From assembly GCA_041441465.1 (NCBI GenBank), contig JASDSY010000025.1, positions 1-58,103 on the forward strand: a stretch of DNA of 58,103 nucleotides, read 5' to 3'. The notes beneath the pieces are model-generated. The model was not told the DNA's origin. It saw only the letters and a list, made by a program, of their open reading frames with translations, and searched no databases. This DNA is from JASDSY01 sp041441465 (GTDB lineage Bacteria > Muiribacteriota > UBA9980). The first letter of the stretch is position 1. Every line of letters starts with the position of its first letter. Positions 27,960 through 36,813 of the stretch are shown here, piece after piece. A program made the translations under genes and the position numbers.

Positions 27960-28844
27960 TTAAATTTCAAAAACAATATTATCTATTAAGCGCGTTTTAC
28001 CTATAAACATGGCGCCGGCTATAAAAATCTCACGGCTTTTTTTCAACTGGTCAAAATTTGAGATTGTATTAAGGGTTTGCGCGTCGGCTATTTTTAAATA
28101 ATCGACTTTTTTGAACCCTGCCGCTAAAATTTCATCGCAGCGCCTGTTAACGGCCTCATTTAAATTTAAGTTCTTTCCGCATTTTACAGCTTCAATTATC
28201 TCGCAGCTTAAAGCCTTTAATGATTTTTGGAACTGCGGAGCGGCCGAACGCTCATCAGGCGTAAGGTATGTATTTCTCGAACTCATCGCAAGTCCGTCAG
28301 ATTCTCGAGTAATTTCACATCTTCTGATTTTTATTCCAAAATTAAGGTCCTCTACCATTTTTTCGATAATAACAAGCTGCTGGTAATCTTTCATGCCAAA
28401 ATACGCAAAATCCGGTGTCATTATATTAAAAAGCTTCGAAACGACCGTGCATACACCGTCAAAATGCCCGGCGCGCGAAGCGCCGCAAAAATCTTTCGAA
28501 AGCTCGCCGGCAGTAACCTTCGTCTGAAACCGCTCAGGATACATCTCCGAAACTTCAGGAAAAAATATATAGTCAACATCGGCTTTGGAAGCCATTTTTA
28601 TATCGTGTTCAAGATCGCGCGGATAGCTGGCCAGATCTTCTTTCGGCCCGAATTGTATCGGATTGACAAATAAGCTCACAAAAACAACATCGCATTCTTT
28701 ACGCGCTTTTCGCATTAAATTTATATGGCCTTCATGGAAATATCCCATAGTAGGCACTAACCCTATAATCTTACCTTCTTTTTTATACTTTAAAACCTGC
28801 GCGCGCGTTTCACCAATCGTTTTTAAAACCCTTATCTCACCCAT
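27960..28844 (-). CDS. panC: Pantothenate synthetase (pantoate--beta-alanine ligase)
   Basis: Catalyses the ATP-dependent joining of pantoate and beta-alanine to pantothenate, the last step before the CoA branch. The 294-aa length is normal. Visible signatures are the nucleotidyl-transferase HIGH-like motif VPTMGYFHEGHINL near residue 30, FVNPIQFGPKEDL near 60, and SSRNTYL near 185 (the KMSKS-equivalent region). It lies 52 nt downstream of panB and is surely co-transcribed with it. No panD (aspartate decarboxylase) is in the window. Confidence 0.97.
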   Translation of the reverse strand: MGEIRVLKTIGETRAQVLKYKKEGKIIGLVPTMGYFHEGHINLMRKARKECDVVFVSLFVNPIQFGPKEDLASYPRDLEHDIKMASKADVDYIFFPEVSEMYPERFQTKVTAGELSKDFCGASRAGHFDGVCTVVSKLFNIMTPDFAYFGMKDYQQLVIIEKMVEDLNFGIKIRRCEITRESDGLAMSSRNTYLTPDERSAAPQFQKSLKALSCEIIEAVKCGKNLNLNEAVNRRCDEILAAGFKKVDYLKIADAQTLNTISNFDQLKKSREIFIAGAMFIGKTRLIDNIVFEI

Positions 28845-28896
28845 TTTAATCCTTCTTTCAAAATAAAAAAATCTGGTTTTTCCAATAAATTAATTT

Positions 28897-29694
28897 TTAT
28901 TCAGGAAATTTTTTGTTTTTGACTTCCGATAAGTAGTCATTGACGCCTTTTTTTATAAGACTTCCAGCGTCAGCGAACACTTTCACGAATTTAGGAAGCG
29001 GAGTATGCGACATATTCAAAAGATCGTATATGACAAGAACCTGGCCATCGCAATATTTTCCAGCGCTGATGCCGATCGTCGGAATATTTACCGCAGCCGT
29101 TATTTCACGGGCAAGAGCTTCCGGTATCCCTTCGAGTACAATAGCGAAAGCGCCGGCCTGAGCGATCGCAAGCGCATCGGCCATTATTCTTTTCTTCGAA
29201 TCGTCATTTTTACCCTGCGTTTTGTAACCGCCCATATGATAAACACGCTGAGGCATAAGCCCGATATGGCCCATTACAAGAATTCCGCGCTCGGACATAA
29301 AATTAACGGTATCGGCCATTTCCGTTCCGCCCTCGAGTTTTACAGCACGGGCGCCGCCGTCTTTTATAAGCCTTCCGGCATTTCTTATAGCTTCTTCCTT
29401 AGAAACCTGATACGACATGAACGGCATATCGCCTATTACCATAGAGCGTTTGACGCCGTTCGAAACTGCGCGCACATGGTGCAGCATTTCTTCCATAGTA
29501 ACAGGAATAGTGGTCGGCATTCCAAACATAACCGAACCGAGGGAATCTCCGACTAATATGAGATCACAGCCGGCTTCGTCAATGAGCCTTCCGAAAAAAT
29601 AATCGTATGCGGTAAGCATAGTAATTTTATTGCCGGAATTTTTCATCTTAATTAATGATTCCGGGGTAATCTGCAGACTTTTACTTTCAGACAT
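28897..29694 (-). CDS. panB: Ketopantoate hydroxymethyltransferase
   Basis: Transfers a hydroxymethyl group from 5,10-methylene-THF to 2-oxoisovalerate, making ketopantoate, the first committed step to pantothenate and CoA. 265 aa, the usual length. Recognised by ITMLTAYDYFFGRLIDEAGCDLILVGDS (metal-binding Asp in VGDS), the conserved VKLEGG segment and the catalytic Glu region FAIVLEGIPEALA. The GGGTGAT ribosome site follows an AATAAAATCA leader that resembles those of the lipoprotein genes. Promoter at 29734-29762. panC follows. Confidence 0.97.
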   Translation of the reverse strand: MSESKSLQITPESLIKMKNSGNKITMLTAYDYFFGRLIDEAGCDLILVGDSLGSVMFGMPTTIPVTMEEMLHHVRAVSNGVKRSMVIGDMPFMSYQVSKEEAIRNAGRLIKDGGARAVKLEGGTEMADTVNFMSERGILVMGHIGLMPQRVYHMGGYKTQGKNDDSKKRIMADALAIAQAGAFAIVLEGIPEALAREITAAVNIPTIGISAGKYCDGQVLVIYDLLNMSHTPLPKFVKVFADAGSLIKKGVNDYLSEVKNKKFPE

Positions 29695-29733
29695 TTTAAT
29701 ATCACCCTGATTTTATTTTCATGTTTTTTTGCT

Positions 29734-29762
29734 ATTATATAACATATTTAGCATATTTACAA
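29734..29762 (-). promoter_or_regulatory. Sigma70-type promoter of panB-panC
   Basis: On the minus strand: TTGTAA, 17-nt spacer, perfect TATAAT, about 40 nt before the panB start. The region holds two direct copies of AAATATG separated by CT, which could be a regulator site. Confidence 0.6.
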
Positions 29763-29797
29763 TAAAAAAAAGACATATTCACAACGGATAAAAATAA

Positions 29798-29821
29798 AAA
29801 AGCCGGCAAACACCGGCTTTT
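29798..29821 (-). terminator. Intrinsic terminator of the Rrf2 gene
   Basis: A perfect 9-bp stem AAAAGCCGG/CCGGCTTTT with a 6-nt loop, followed by T-rich sequence on the minus strand. It lies 36 nt past the Rrf2 stop codon and separates it from panB. Confidence 0.85.
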
Positions 29822-29856
29822 CATTAATGAACATCAAATTTTAATTCATATTCGAA

Positions 29857-30324
29857 TTAACTGATTTTTTTTATGGCATTCATGTAATTTTTGGTTAAAG
29901 ATTTGAAATTAGCCTTTTCAAGCTTTTTGATAACGCTGTCCTGGGCATCCTGCCATACGCTGTTAATAGGGCATGTGCTCATAATATCGCAATGTCCTTT
30001 CGAACATTCACCGCCGGAACCTGAAGGGCATGACGCGCCGAGGCTGATTCCCTGATTAAGTTTAATAGGGCCGTCAACCGACTCAATTACATCTTTTAAC
30101 GTTATTTTTTCAGGCGCCTTTGCGAGCGCATAACCGCCTTTAGTACCGCGGTATGATTTAATAATTCCCGAACGGTTGAGCGACTGGAAAAGTTTGGCTA
30201 AAAAATCCTCCGGAATACTCATTCTTGACGCAATTTCCTTAAGCTGCGCCCTGTCTTCGCCGGAAAGACGAGCTAAATCGAATACAGCGCGTATCGCGTA
30301 TTCTGAACCTTTTGTAACCTGCAT
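29857..30324 (-). CDS. Rrf2/IscR-family transcriptional regulator with Fe-S cysteine cluster
   Basis: 155 aa, normal for the family. The N-terminal winged helix runs over about residues 1-70, with the recognition region SIPEDFLAKLFQSLNRSGII and the wing SYRGTKGGYALAK typical of Rrf2. The C-terminal part has four Cys (99, 107, 112, 118); the C-x4-C-x5-C spacing of the last three suits a [2Fe-2S] or [4Fe-4S] sensor like IscR or NsrR. It is not followed by isc/suf genes in this window, so the regulon is unknown. A strong promoter lies about 300 nt upstream with an inverted repeat in its spacer, a likely autoregulatory site. An AAGGGGAG ribosome site supports the start. Confidence 0.9.
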   Translation of the reverse strand: MQVTKGSEYAIRAVFDLARLSGEDRAQLKEIASRMSIPEDFLAKLFQSLNRSGIIKSYRGTKGGYALAKAPEKITLKDVIESVDGPIKLNQGISLGASCPSGSGGECSKGHCDIMSTCPINSVWQDAQDSVIKKLEKANFKSLTKNYMNAIKKIS

Positions 30325-30347
30325 TGAAATCTCCCCTTAATTCTTAA

Positions 30348-30458
30348 TTACGCTGATTTTAAATTACCATCGACCGTTATTATTGTTAAATCAGCATTTA
30401 AATAAGCGCTTCTTACGCGATATATTTTTTTACTTTTATCCTGCTTTAAGTATTTCAT
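30348..30458 (-). CDS. Possible 36-aa small ORF in the Rrf2 leader
   Basis: An ATG-initiated frame gives a plausible basic-then-neutral peptide (starting MKYLKQDKSKKIYRVRSAY) that stops 23 nt before the Rrf2 start. An in-frame upstream ATG-ATG at 30489-30494 would make it 48 aa. There is no clear Shine-Dalgarno sequence, so it may be chance or a decayed gene. It lies within the predicted Rrf2 transcript. Confidence 0.25.
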   Translation of the reverse strand: MKYLKQDKSKKIYRVRSAYLNADLTIITVDGNLKSA

Positions 30459-30627
30459 TGAAATATTTTTAAAGCGAACAAAATGAAGCATCATACAATT
30501 TGACAAACTGCATAATGTTATTTTTTATTTTTTATGAAACACAAAAAACGGAAAAAGCCGCGAAAAGCAACTTATTTTAAAGAGCTTTTTTAAAAAAGAA
30601 ATATTAAGTTTTATTAAGTGTAATTTA

Positions 30628-30656
30628 ATTCTAACAAATTTTGTTAACTTTGTCAA
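30628..30656 (-). promoter_or_regulatory. Promoter with internal inverted repeat upstream of Rrf2 (candidate autoregulatory operator)
   Basis: On the minus strand: TTGACA, 17-nt spacer, TAGAAT, with TGT extended -10. A perfect inverted repeat TAACAAA-T-TTTGTTA (30632-30646) lies between the two boxes, where a bound repressor would block RNA polymerase. The downstream gene is the Rrf2 regulator, about 300 nt away. The rest of the 417-nt gap holds the possible small ORF at 30348-30458 and nothing else I can support. Confidence 0.6.
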
Positions 30657-30741
30657 GTTTTCGAAAAGCTTATTTTTAAAACGAATATACATTCAAAAAA
30701 AATATATGATTTCAGTATTTATAAAATCCTGCCCGTAAAAA

Positions 30742-32712
30742 TTATAAGCTTCTTTTAAATTTCTGAAGTAAATCATTCAAAGGAAGCTTTATTATCACGG
30801 GCCGGCCGTGCGGGCAGAAATAAGGATCGTCACAGAGCATAAGATCTTTTATTAAAAGTTTCAACGCGTCATCAGATAAACTTTTGCCGGCTTTTACGGC
30901 CGCCTTGCACGACATCGTAGCCGCCAGGTTTTTTATGAACAACTCTTCATCGACTTTTTTCGAACCGCCGACGCATGACGAAATTATTTCGAATAAAAAT
31001 TCTTTTTCGACCTTTTCATCAATAAAACCGGGTACAGCTCTTACAGCGATAGTCTTATTCGAAAAAACTTCGATTTCAAACCCGTACTTTGCAAACGTGT
31101 CTCCAGCGTTGCTTATAAGCGCGAATTCCGCGGCGCCCAGCTCATACACCCGTGGTATCAACAATACCTGCGAATTTATACTTTTTTCCTTGAGTGATTT
31201 TAAAATTTTTTCATAAAGGACTTTTTCGGCAGCAACATGCTGATCGATTATTAATATGCCGTCGACATCCTCGAGCAGCACGAAAGAATCAAACGCCTGC
31301 CCTATTATACGTTTTATGGATATTATAGGGTTTTTAACTGTTTGCGAATCCCGGCTAATGTTAGCGCCGTCATTTTCTTTTTTTAACTTATTCTCGAAAT
31401 TATCGTTACCGGCGCCCATAACCGGCCTTGACATCTGGCTCATTAAAAAAGCGGTTTCCTGAAAGCCGAGCTCATTTTGAACCGGCGTTTCTTCGACACG
31501 CTCTGTAATTTTTTCGATTTTATTTTCGGGCTTTATAACGGATAGTGACGGTTCCGAAATTTCTTTTTTCGACAGTTCTTCATAATCGCCGGCTGTACCA
31601 GGCTGCTGCTTGACATATAAATTATGCGTAATTTTATTTTCGGCGATATTGCCAAAAGTACCGGACAATCTGGCGTCCGGTATAACGTTGGGATTGATAA
31701 GGGCTTTATTTGTCAGTTCGAGCATCAGGTCATGGAGTTTGAATTCGCAGGTAAAAGCCGCTTCAGCCTTTGTCGGATGAATGTTGATATCGACAAACTG
31801 CTGGTCCATTTCTATAAAGACGAATAAAATCGGATGCTGGCGCGGGTTAAGATGTTTCTGGTAAGCTTCGTAAACCGCATGGGACAATGTTTTATTTTTA
31901 AAAGGCCGGCGGTTGACGAAATAATATTGAGTCCTGCCGTTAGGTCTCGAAATATGAGGAGGCGCGAAATAACCTTTTATGGATATCATTCCGCATTGCG
32001 GGATCTCGGCGGCAATATTTCTTTCGATCAAATTATCGGATATGTCCGCTGGAAATATGCTTTCGATAACGCTTTTTACGCTCGAAGAAGACGACGGTAT
32101 TGAAATGACCTCGCGTTCATTCGAATAAAGAGTAAATTTAATTTCAGGATGCGCCAGCGCGTATTTTGTCATCGTATCAACTATCATCGCTGTCTCATAA
32201 TTATCCGATTTTAAAAACTTGCGCCTTACAGGAGTGTTAAAAAACAGGTTTTTTATTGAAATCTGCGTACCCTTAGAAGCCGCCGCAGGCTGCACAGCCT
32301 TTATGACGCCGCCTTCTATTTTCACGCTTATTCCCGGTTTTTCAGAATCGATCGAAGATATTATTTCGGCCTGCGAAACAGAGACAATTGAAGGCAGCGC
32401 TTCGCCGCGAAACCCGTACGTTCTGATCTGTTTCAAATCTTCGACATTCCTGAGTTTCGAAGTGGCATGGTGCTCGAGCGCCATAAGTATGTCGTCGCGT
32501 GTCATTCCGCAGCCGTTATCGCGTATGGCTATTTTAGAAACGCCGGCGCCTTTTATATCTACTATTATTTCAGTGGCGCCGGCGTCAATCGAGTTTTCCA
32601 CCAGTTCCTTGATCACATAGGCAGGGGAAAGTATCACTTCGCCGGCCGCGATCTTGCATATGGTCAATTCGTCTAATAATTTTATTCCGGCCCTGTTTTG
32701 AGTTATATTCAT
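30742..32712 (-). CDS. mutL: DNA mismatch repair protein MutL
   Basis: Couples MutS mismatch recognition to strand nicking or removal. 656 aa. The N-terminal GHKL ATPase has ELVENSIDAGAT (Glu/Asn box), DNGCGM and TYGFRGEALPSI. The C-terminal dimerisation/endonuclease domain has DQHVAAEKVLYE, close to the DQHA-x2-E-x4-E nicking motif, plus SCKAAVKAGK and CPHGRP metal-site motifs. This marks it as an endonuclease-type MutL as in bacteria without MutH. The linker (about 340-460) is poorly conserved, as usual. It follows tsaD by 12 nt in the same operon; mutS is not in the window. Confidence 0.97.
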   Translation of the reverse strand: MNITQNRAGIKLLDELTICKIAAGEVILSPAYVIKELVENSIDAGATEIIVDIKGAGVSKIAIRDNGCGMTRDDILMALEHHATSKLRNVEDLKQIRTYGFRGEALPSIVSVSQAEIISSIDSEKPGISVKIEGGVIKAVQPAAASKGTQISIKNLFFNTPVRRKFLKSDNYETAMIVDTMTKYALAHPEIKFTLYSNEREVISIPSSSSSVKSVIESIFPADISDNLIERNIAAEIPQCGMISIKGYFAPPHISRPNGRTQYYFVNRRPFKNKTLSHAVYEAYQKHLNPRQHPILFVFIEMDQQFVDINIHPTKAEAAFTCEFKLHDLMLELTNKALINPNVIPDARLSGTFGNIAENKITHNLYVKQQPGTAGDYEELSKKEISEPSLSVIKPENKIEKITERVEETPVQNELGFQETAFLMSQMSRPVMGAGNDNFENKLKKENDGANISRDSQTVKNPIISIKRIIGQAFDSFVLLEDVDGILIIDQHVAAEKVLYEKILKSLKEKSINSQVLLIPRVYELGAAEFALISNAGDTFAKYGFEIEVFSNKTIAVRAVPGFIDEKVEKEFLFEIISSCVGGSKKVDEELFIKNLAATMSCKAAVKAGKSLSDDALKLLIKDLMLCDDPYFCPHGRPVIIKLPLNDLLQKFKRSL

Positions 32713-32724
32713 TGAAACCTCGTT

Positions 32725-33729
32725 TTACCACCTTGTAGTCGGATACACATCTGAATTCTTTATGCCGGCGGCGCCTTTCTCGACATAATTTAAAGCACCA
32801 AGAATACCTATCATTACACCATTATCGGTACATAAAACCGGCGGCGGTATCAATATATTAATTCTGTTTTTTTCGCCGTATTTTTTGAAAGCCTCGCGGA
32901 TCATACTATTGCACGCAACACCGCCCGAAATCATGATCGTCTTGGCTTTATTAGCGTTGACCGCCGCGCCGGTTTTCTTTAAAAGGACGTCACATATGGC
33001 TTCGGTCATGCTGTTTGCAAGATCCGGAATACCGCAGTCAGGATTTTTTTTCATAAAATTAATAACGGCCGTTTTAAGACCCGAAAATGAGAAATTATAA
33101 TTATTCTCATTTATAAGCGGCCTTGGAAATTTAATTTTAGGCGCGCCCTCGCGGGATAACTTATCGAGAACCGGTCCGCCCGGATACGGCAATTTCAAAT
33201 GCCTCGAAATCTTATCGAAAAGCTCGCCTACTGCGTCGTCTATGGTGCCGCCTATAAATTCGGCTTTTGTCGGCTCATTAATAATCGAAAGCGACGAATG
33301 CCCGCCTGAAATAGTAAGCGCCACAGCCGGGTAATTTATTTCGTAAGGCGCGAGCATATTAGCCGCGGTATGGGCTTTTATATGATCCACAGTCACAAGC
33401 GGCAGGCCTTTCGCCACTGCAAAGCCTTTAGCGAACGAATAACCGACTATAAGGGAGCCTAGAAGGCCCGGTCCCGCCGTCACCGCCACGAGGTCCAGAT
33501 CATCTTCCACGATTTCAGCGGTTTTGAGCGCCATATCCATAACGCGCCTTATGTTTTTCAAATGTTCGCGCGAGGCTATTTCAGGCACTACGCCGCCATA
33601 TTCGCTGTGCACCTTAATCTGCGATGAAATTATATTTGATTTTATATGAAATTTACGGCTTTCCGTACAATATTTTAAAACTGCGATCGAAGTGTCGTCA
33701 CACGAAGTGTCAATTCCAAGAATGTGCAT
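32725..33729 (-). CDS. tsaD: tRNA N6-threonylcarbamoyladenosine transferase TsaD
   Basis: Transfers the threonylcarbamoyl group to A37 of ANN-decoding tRNAs, working with TsaB and TsaE. 334 aa. Starts ILGIDTSCDDTS (nucleotide-binding), has the metal-binding HIKAH near 115-121, the ISGGHSSL loop near 140 and ISGGVACNSMIR near 270. Its ATG shares one base with the stop codon of tsaB, so the two partners are translationally coupled. mutL follows in the same unit. Confidence 0.97.
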   Translation of the reverse strand: MHILGIDTSCDDTSIAVLKYCTESRKFHIKSNIISSQIKVHSEYGGVVPEIASREHLKNIRRVMDMALKTAEIVEDDLDLVAVTAGPGLLGSLIVGYSFAKGFAVAKGLPLVTVDHIKAHTAANMLAPYEINYPAVALTISGGHSSLSIINEPTKAEFIGGTIDDAVGELFDKISRHLKLPYPGGPVLDKLSREGAPKIKFPRPLINENNYNFSFSGLKTAVINFMKKNPDCGIPDLANSMTEAICDVLLKKTGAAVNANKAKTIMISGGVACNSMIREAFKKYGEKNRINILIPPPVLCTDNGVMIGILGALNYVEKGAAGIKNSDVYPTTRW

Positions 33730-34475
33730 TAAACTATCGCCACCTCCGGTTTTGTAGCGTATGTATCCTTAAGATAGATCGGCTGAAGCTCCAAAAATCT
33801 TGTTTCATCATATTTCATGCAATAATTTATAAAAAGCGAAACATTCTCGGCCGAATAATTCGTTATGATTATCTTATTTCTGTTAAATTCCTTCAACTTT
33901 TCATCATCGAAAAACAACCTCGCCGCAGCGTCGACAATTATAAAATCCGGCTTCATCTCATTTATCACGGCGCCGCTGTTAATCACAAATTCTACCGAGG
34001 AACCCTCGAAATTCGATTTGTGGTCGGTATCACTCTTTAATTCGGAAATCTTCGTGAAATACTCGCCTTTCACTCCGGGAATAAGCGCGGCAATTTTAGC
34101 GCCTTTTTTTACCCCCTGCTTTTCAGCTTCTAAAAAAGCCGAATACAAAAGGTAATCAAGCAGCGATATTCCGCGGGCTTTTAAATGGCCGTTAGTTCCG
34201 GCAATCATGCCGTACATAACCGAAAGTCCTAATTTAATCCCGGTAAATGAACCTGGACCGCAAAATACATACGCCGCGCTTAATTTGTCGGCTGAAACCG
34301 AGCATATGTCAAGCGCTGACGATATGATTTTATCCACGTTAAAAGAATTTCTTTTTCTTTCATAATATTGCGTATGATACTCTGGCCGCCCGTTATTTAA
34401 AACAGTGACCGATAATCTTTCAAAAACAGTATTTAAAACTATTTGCTTATCAGATAAAGAAGGCAAATCATTCAC
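33729..34475 (-). CDS. tsaB: tRNA threonylcarbamoyladenosine biosynthesis protein TsaB
   Basis: Scaffold partner of TsaD in t6A37 synthesis, itself an inactive ASKHA-fold paralogue. 248 aa. The N-terminus is ragged compared with the usual VLAIDTS-type opening, but the diagnostic FCGPGSFTGIKLGLS segment near 80-95 and the following GISLLDYL are clear. First gene of tsaB-tsaD-mutL. A promoter candidate is at 34567-34596. tsaC/tsaE are not in this window, although hypF carries a related YrdC-like domain. Confidence 0.92.
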   Translation of the reverse strand: MNDLPSLSDKQIVLNTVFERLSVTVLNNGRPEYHTQYYERKRNSFNVDKIISSALDICSVSADKLSAAYVFCGPGSFTGIKLGLSVMYGMIAGTNGHLKARGISLLDYLLYSAFLEAEKQGVKKGAKIAALIPGVKGEYFTKISELKSDTDHKSNFEGSSVEFVINSGAVINEMKPDFIIVDAAARLFFDDEKLKEFNRNKIIITNYSAENVSLFINYCMKYDETRFLELQPIYLKDTYATKPEVAIV

Positions 34476-34566
34476 CTCATAAAATAATGCTTATCGTAAA
34501 ATCATGCGCCGGCCGACATTACCGTCAAACTTCCAGAATTACATAAATATCGAAAATAGCGATTTG

Positions 34567-34596
34567 GTTTTAATCAGGATATTCGAAAAAAGTCAA
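34567..34596 (-). promoter_or_regulatory. Possible promoter of tsaB-tsaD-mutL
   Basis: On the minus strand: TTGACT, 18-nt spacer, TAAAAC. This is a moderate match about 92 nt upstream of the tsaB start. Confidence 0.35.
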
Positions 34597-34754
34597 ACGT
34601 GACAATAAATCAGAAAATCAGAGTCACGTATTTTTATTCAGGTTAAATATCAAAAGTTCATATCACCATGCCGGCAGCCGGATAATGAAATATATTATAC
34701 CATTAATTCCATTAAAGTCAATTAAGATAAATATCAAAATAGCTAACATTGAAC

Positions 34755-34783
34755 TTGAACAAATAAAATAATTAATGTAAAAT
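34755..34783 (+). promoter_or_regulatory. Sigma70-type promoter of fhs
   Basis: TTGAAC, 17-nt spacer, TAAAAT, placed 42 nt before the fhs start codon. A second copy of TTGAAC abuts it on the left (34749-34754). Confidence 0.55.
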
Positions 34784-34825
34784 ATGGGCCGTAATTTTAA
34801 ATTTTAAGAATGAAAGGGAAATTTA

Positions 34826-36466
34826 ATGAGGCACATAAAAGATATAGCCGCCAGGGCTGGAATATCAGAAAAATATGTGGAATATTACGGCAATTATAAA
34901 GCTAAAATTTCGCCGGATATAATGTCGGAATTAAACGACAGGAACAATGGAAAATTAATATTCGTAAGCGCGATAACGGCAACGCCTTTCGGCGAGGGCA
35001 AGACTGTCACATCGATCGGGCTTACCGAAGCGCTCGGATATATAGGAAAGAAAGTGCATTTATGCCTGCGCGAACCTTCTCTCGGTCCGGTATTCGGAGT
35101 AAAGGGCGGCGCCACCGGCACCGGCAAAGCGTCAATACTGCCAGCGGATGAGATCAATCTTCATTTCACGGGAGATATCCACGCGGTCGGCGCGGCAAAT
35201 AACCTTCTTGCAGCTATTATAGATAACCACGTTTACCATAATAACGAACCCAAAATCAACCCGCAGACAATAACATGGCGGAGAGTGCTCGATATTTCAG
35301 ACAGGCAGCTAAGGTCAATAATCTGCGGACTCGGTGGAAAAGCGAACGGATATTTGCGCGAAACCGGGTTCGACATCACGGTCGCGTCTGAAATAATGGC
35401 CATACTCGCTCTTTCAAAAAACATGGCCGACCTGAAGGAACGCCTCGGCAAAATCCTTATCGGCTACAGCCATGAAAATAAACCAGTGTTCGCGCGCGAA
35501 CTGAATTGCGTCGGTGCGATGGCAGCGCTTTTAAAAGACGCGATAAAACCGAATATAGTCCAGACATACGAGGAACAGCCTGCATTCGTCCACGCCGGTC
35601 CGTTCGCGAATATCGCCCACGGCAATAGCAGCGTTATAGCGACTAAAATGGCTTTGAAGCTGGCCGATTTCGTTATAACCGAAGGCGGATTCGCCGTCGA
35701 TCTTGGCGCGCAAAAATTTTTCGACATAGTGTGCAGGCAAAATCCGGATATCAGGCCGGCGGCAGTAGTGATAGTAGCGTCGCTGAAAGCGCTGAAAATG
35801 CACGGCGGCATGTCAAAAGACCTCATAAAAACGACAAAAGACTTAAAAGCGCTCGAAGCGGGAATGGTGAATTTAAAAAGACACGTCGAAACAGTAAAAA
35901 TGTACGGACTGCCCGTTGTCATCGCTGTCAACAGGTTTCCGGACGATTGTTACGGCGAGTTATGTTTCGTAAAAGAGTACTGTGAAAAAGAATTATCGGT
36001 AAGAGCGGAAATATCGAATGTAGTCGAAGAGGGCGGTGCTGGCGGAGAAGCTCTGGCTGATGCAGTAATAGAAGCCGCCGAAACAAAATCAGAATTTAAA
36101 TTGCTTTACGGCGATAACCTTACCATAAAAGAAAAAATCGAACAAATAGCAAAAAAAGTTTATAGGGCGGGCAAAGTCAGTTATTCTATAAAAGCCGAAA
36201 AAGATATAGCAGCTTATGAGAAATCAGGTTTTTCAGATCTTGCTATAAATATCGCCAAAACCCAGTTATCAACTACGGATACGCCAAATATTTACGGCGC
36301 GCCTGAAGGGTTTACGTTCAATGTACGCGAAGTCAAGCCGTCGCTCGGCGCCGGATTTTTAGTTGTAATTGCCGGAGAAATGATGACGCTGCCCGGACTT
36401 CCAAAGGTGCCGTCCGCAAATATGATAGATATAGACGATAACGGCAATATAACGGGACTGCATTAA
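34826..36466 (+). CDS. fhs: Formate--tetrahydrofolate ligase (10-formyl-THF synthetase)
   Basis: ATP-dependent formation of 10-formyl-THF from formate and THF, a one-carbon entry step used in purine synthesis and in the methyl branch of the Wood-Ljungdahl pathway. 546 aa, a normal length. The P-loop-like TPFGEGKTVTSIGL is near residue 55, followed by REPSLGPVFGVKGGATG and the conserved LHFTGDIHAVGAANNLLAA; PGLPKVPSA is near the C-terminus. Ribosome site AAAGGGAAA. It is a single-gene unit facing away from tsaB. No other Wood-Ljungdahl genes are nearby, so an acetogenic role is not shown. Confidence 0.97.
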   Translation: MRHIKDIAARAGISEKYVEYYGNYKAKISPDIMSELNDRNNGKLIFVSAITATPFGEGKTVTSIGLTEALGYIGKKVHLCLREPSLGPVFGVKGGATGTGKASILPADEINLHFTGDIHAVGAANNLLAAIIDNHVYHNNEPKINPQTITWRRVLDISDRQLRSIICGLGGKANGYLRETGFDITVASEIMAILALSKNMADLKERLGKILIGYSHENKPVFARELNCVGAMAALLKDAIKPNIVQTYEEQPAFVHAGPFANIAHGNSSVIATKMALKLADFVITEGGFAVDLGAQKFFDIVCRQNPDIRPAAVVIVASLKALKMHGGMSKDLIKTTKDLKALEAGMVNLKRHVETVKMYGLPVVIAVNRFPDDCYGELCFVKEYCEKELSVRAEISNVVEEGGAGGEALADAVIEAAETKSEFKLLYGDNLTIKEKIEQIAKKVYRAGKVSYSIKAEKDIAAYEKSGFSDLAINIAKTQLSTTDTPNIYGAPEGFTFNVREVKPSLGAGFLVVIAGEMMTLPGLPKVPSANMIDIDDNGNITGLH

Positions 36467-36813
36467 TTCCAAATGAAAGCATATAAAATAATAACAGTAG
36501 CATGAAAATATTAATAAAACACAACCGCGCTATACCGGGAGCAGCGCCGGCGTCATAAACAGCCAAAAAGCGGCGAAGTGATAATTACTCCGCCGCTTTA
36601 TAATACATTAACATTATAAGATTTTTAATTTTATTATTCACTAATAAGCATGATTAAAAATATTAAAATTGCATTTATAAACATAGACCTTGTGAAATAG
36701 GATCAGGCTATTTTTTATGATTGATTTTGAAGTCAAATACTGAAAATAAAAGTTTATTAATTTTTAAAATCCTTATTTACCAGTATTTTTTAGGCGCGAA
36801 ACTTAAGTCATAG
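36467..36813. other. 347-nt intergenic region between fhs and the CoA-disulfide reductase gene
   Basis: A convergent gap. It holds the hairpin at 36568-36600 and a weaker AAATAG/CTATTT hairpin followed by T at about 36697-36718. Otherwise it is AT-rich with no supported gene. Confidence 0.6.
36568..36600 (+). terminator. Hairpin downstream of fhs (probable terminator)
   Basis: A perfect 9-bp arm pair AAAGCGGCG/CGCCGCTTT, extended inward by AGT/ACT after one mismatch. The T-tract is short (TTTATAAT), so termination may be partial. It lies about 100 nt after the fhs stop. Confidence 0.5.

Larger units (their letters stand above)
34476..34825. other. 350-nt divergent intergenic region between tsaB and fhs
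   Basis: Apart from the two promoter candidates listed (34567-34596 leftward, 34755-34783 rightward), I see no gene. I looked for a THF riboswitch ahead of fhs and did not recognise its conserved pattern. Confidence 0.6.

Noticed and set aside
28227..28673. A 148-codon plus-strand frame opposite panC
   Set aside because: panC is certain on the other strand; the frame shows no family signature.
30499..30530. TTGACA on the plus strand as a promoter
   Set aside because: No matching -10 box at the right distance and no plus-strand gene for several kb.
34476..34825. Possible THF riboswitch ahead of fhs
   Set aside because: The conserved THF-aptamer pattern could not be recognised; only promoter boxes are supported.
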